Assembly: GCF_007992175.1 (NCBI RefSeq)
Contig: NZ_BJZT01000028.1
Location: 52,657 to 116,656, forward strand
DNA length: 64,000 nucleotides
Direction: 5' to 3'
Origin: Methylobacterium haplocladii
GTDB taxonomy: Bacteria; Pseudomonadota; Alphaproteobacteria; Rhizobiales; Beijerinckiaceae
Below the pieces are notes generated by a model. That model made no database searches. It was given only the letters and a program-made list of their open reading frames with translations, and had not been told where the DNA came from. Positions 62,931 to 64,000 of the stretch are shown here, in pieces. The position numbers were made by a program, and so were the translations under genes. Position 1 is the stretch's first letter. Each line of letters opens with the position of its first letter.

Positions 62931-63998
62931 GTGACGTCCGAACGGCTCCGTAAGCCGGCCCTGGGCCCGGGAGAGCACCTGCGCGCCCTCTGGCCCGGCC
63001 TCGCCCTGTGTCTCCTGATCACGACCCTCGCCGTCGGCCTGCAGGCCGTCGAGGAGAATGTCTTCGGCCATCCCTATGTCGAGGCCCTGGTGGTCGCGAT
63101 CCTCGGCGGCATGGCCATCCGAACAGCCTGGGAGCCGGGCGAGCGCTTCGTCGGCGGCATCGCCTTCAGCGCCAAGCAGCTTCTCGAAGTCGCCGTGACC
63201 CTGCTCGGGGCGTCGGTCAGCCTCGGCGCACTCGTCGCCTCCGGCCCTGCCCTGCTGACAGGCATCGTCGGCACGGTGCTGCTGTCGATCCTGGCGAGCC
63301 TGTTGCTCGGGCGCCTGCTCGGCCTGCCGGCGCGCATGTCGATCCTGATCGCCTGCGGCAACGCCATCTGCGGCAACTCGGCGATCGCGGCCGTCGCACC
63401 GGTGATCGGCGCCGACGGCCGCGACGTGGCGGCTTCCATCGCGTTCACCGCCGTGGTCGGCGTCCTCGTGGTGCTCGGCCTGCCGCTCTTCGTGCCCCTC
63501 GCCGGTCTGTCGGAGCACCAATACGGCGTGCTGGCGGGGCTCTGCGTCTACGCGGTGCCGCAGGTGCTCGCCGCGACCGTGCCGATCGGGCTCGCGGCGA
63601 CGCAGATCGGCACCCTGGTGAAGCTCGTGCGCGTGCTGATGCTCGGCCCCGTGGTGGTAGCACTCTCGTTCGTCGCGCCGCGGCTGTCGCCGGAGGGCGT
63701 GGCGAGCGCGCCGCGCCCGGCACGTCCCGGCATCGGCAAGCTCGTGCCCTGGTTCATCCTCGGCTTCCTGGCGTTGGCGAGCCTGCGCTCCCTCGGCCTC
63801 GTCCCGGATGCCGCCCTCGCACCGCTGGCGCGGATCGCGACCGTGCTCACCATCATCTCGATGGCGGCGCTCGGCCTCGGCGTGGACGTGCGGGGGCTGG
63901 CCCAGGTCGGCGGCCGGGTGACGCTCGTCGTCACGGGCTCGCTCGCCGTCCTGATCGCGGTGAGCTTGCTGCTGATCCGCCTGCTGCACCTGAACTAG
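62931..63998 (+). CDS. YeiH-family putative sulfate exporter
   Basis: A 355-residue membrane protein with about ten helices. VEALVVAILGGMAIRTAWEP, FSAKQLLEVAVTLLGASVSL, LIACGNAICGNSAIAAVAPV and YAVPQVLAATVPIG are the YeiH (UPF0324) signatures; the CGNAICGNSA loop is characteristic. The family is annotated as a putative sulfate exporter, but substrate evidence is weak. The start is uncertain: GTG at 62931 with GGGGTGAGG upstream, or GTG at 62919. It ends just inside the window edge. Confidence 0.9.
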   Translation: MTSERLRKPALGPGEHLRALWPGLALCLLITTLAVGLQAVEENVFGHPYVEALVVAILGGMAIRTAWEPGERFVGGIAFSAKQLLEVAVTLLGASVSLGALVASGPALLTGIVGTVLLSILASLLLGRLLGLPARMSILIACGNAICGNSAIAAVAPVIGADGRDVAASIAFTAVVGVLVVLGLPLFVPLAGLSEHQYGVLAGLCVYAVPQVLAATVPIGLAATQIGTLVKLVRVLMLGPVVVALSFVAPRLSPEGVASAPRPARPGIGKLVPWFILGFLALASLRSLGLVPDAALAPLARIATVLTIISMAALGLGVDVRGLAQVGGRVTLVVTGSLAVLIAVSLLLIRLLHLN

Positions 63999-64000
63999 CT

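Overview
The window is GC-rich, gene-dense bacterial chromosome with short intergenic gaps and many 1-4 bp gene overlaps. The gene content fits an alphaproteobacterium of the order Hyphomicrobiales, most like Methylobacterium/Methylorubrum. It has a eukaryotic-type GSII beside GSI, a compact palindromic-repeat family common in that group, a CtrA-type TTAA-N7-TTAA box, DUF1328/DUF983/DUF2937/DUF2939 proteins, an rlmH-envC-ctpA-DUF610-rppH envelope block, and a stand-alone formate-dehydrogenase-like molybdoenzyme. The genus is inferred, not proven. I found no tRNA, rRNA, insertion sequence, prophage or CRISPR array.

Layout. 0-6.3 kb is a nitrogen-assimilation cluster: a partial NAD(P)HX repair gene, PII (glnB), a PEP mutase/isocitrate lyase-family enzyme, glutaminase, GSII (reverse strand) and GSI (glnA) with a strong terminator. 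6.3-13 kb holds a flavin reductase, RNase R, a DUF983 protein, a Nudix hydrolase with a split Nudix box, a beta-lactamase-like esterase and cyanase, with two palindromic repeats. 13-17.4 kb carries an exported MsrB-MsrA pair, purD, tadA and a dehalogenase-like hydrolase. 17.6-22.9 kb has a PAS-GGDEF-EAL protein, a large-subunit pseudouridine synthase with a long Arg/Gly repeat tail, and rsmD. 23-30.8 kb has the molybdoenzyme, hemF, a RecD-like helicase, a maleylacetoacetate isomerase-like GST, type II NADH dehydrogenase and an SGNH-like envelope protein. 30.8-37.7 kb has tgt-queA for queuosine, a cation efflux protein, argB, a HAD phosphatase and a small metallopeptidase.

37.8-41.8 kb is a reverse-strand run ending in an O-antigen-ligase-like protein. 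42-48.9 kb has a receiver-only response regulator, then the reverse-strand envelope block (rlmH, envC-like, ctpA, divergent polysaccharide deacetylase, rppH, DUF2939). 49.0-50.4 kb is compositionally different (about 45-52% GC in lines I counted, against 77% in a typical line) and encodes a TIR-transmembrane protein and a small exported four-cysteine protein. This is the best candidate for recently acquired or undescribed function. 50.4-64 kb returns to core metabolism: a kappa-type isomerase, argG, mtgA, ispA, a GAF-PAS-GGDEF protein behind a perfect CtrA box, leuB, several exported proteins, an aldose epimerase-like protein, a molbindin and a YeiH-family exporter.

Themes. Nitrogen flux (PII, GSI, GSII, glutaminase, cyanase), arginine (argB, argG) and leucine synthesis, tRNA/rRNA modification (TadA, QueA, Tgt, RsmD, RlmH, RluB-like) and envelope maintenance (MtgA, EnvC-like, CtpA) dominate. 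Notable anomalies are a tRNA-guanine transglycosylase lacking most zinc ligands, a LytM factor lacking zinc ligands, a glutaminase without a standard start codon, and the TIR island.
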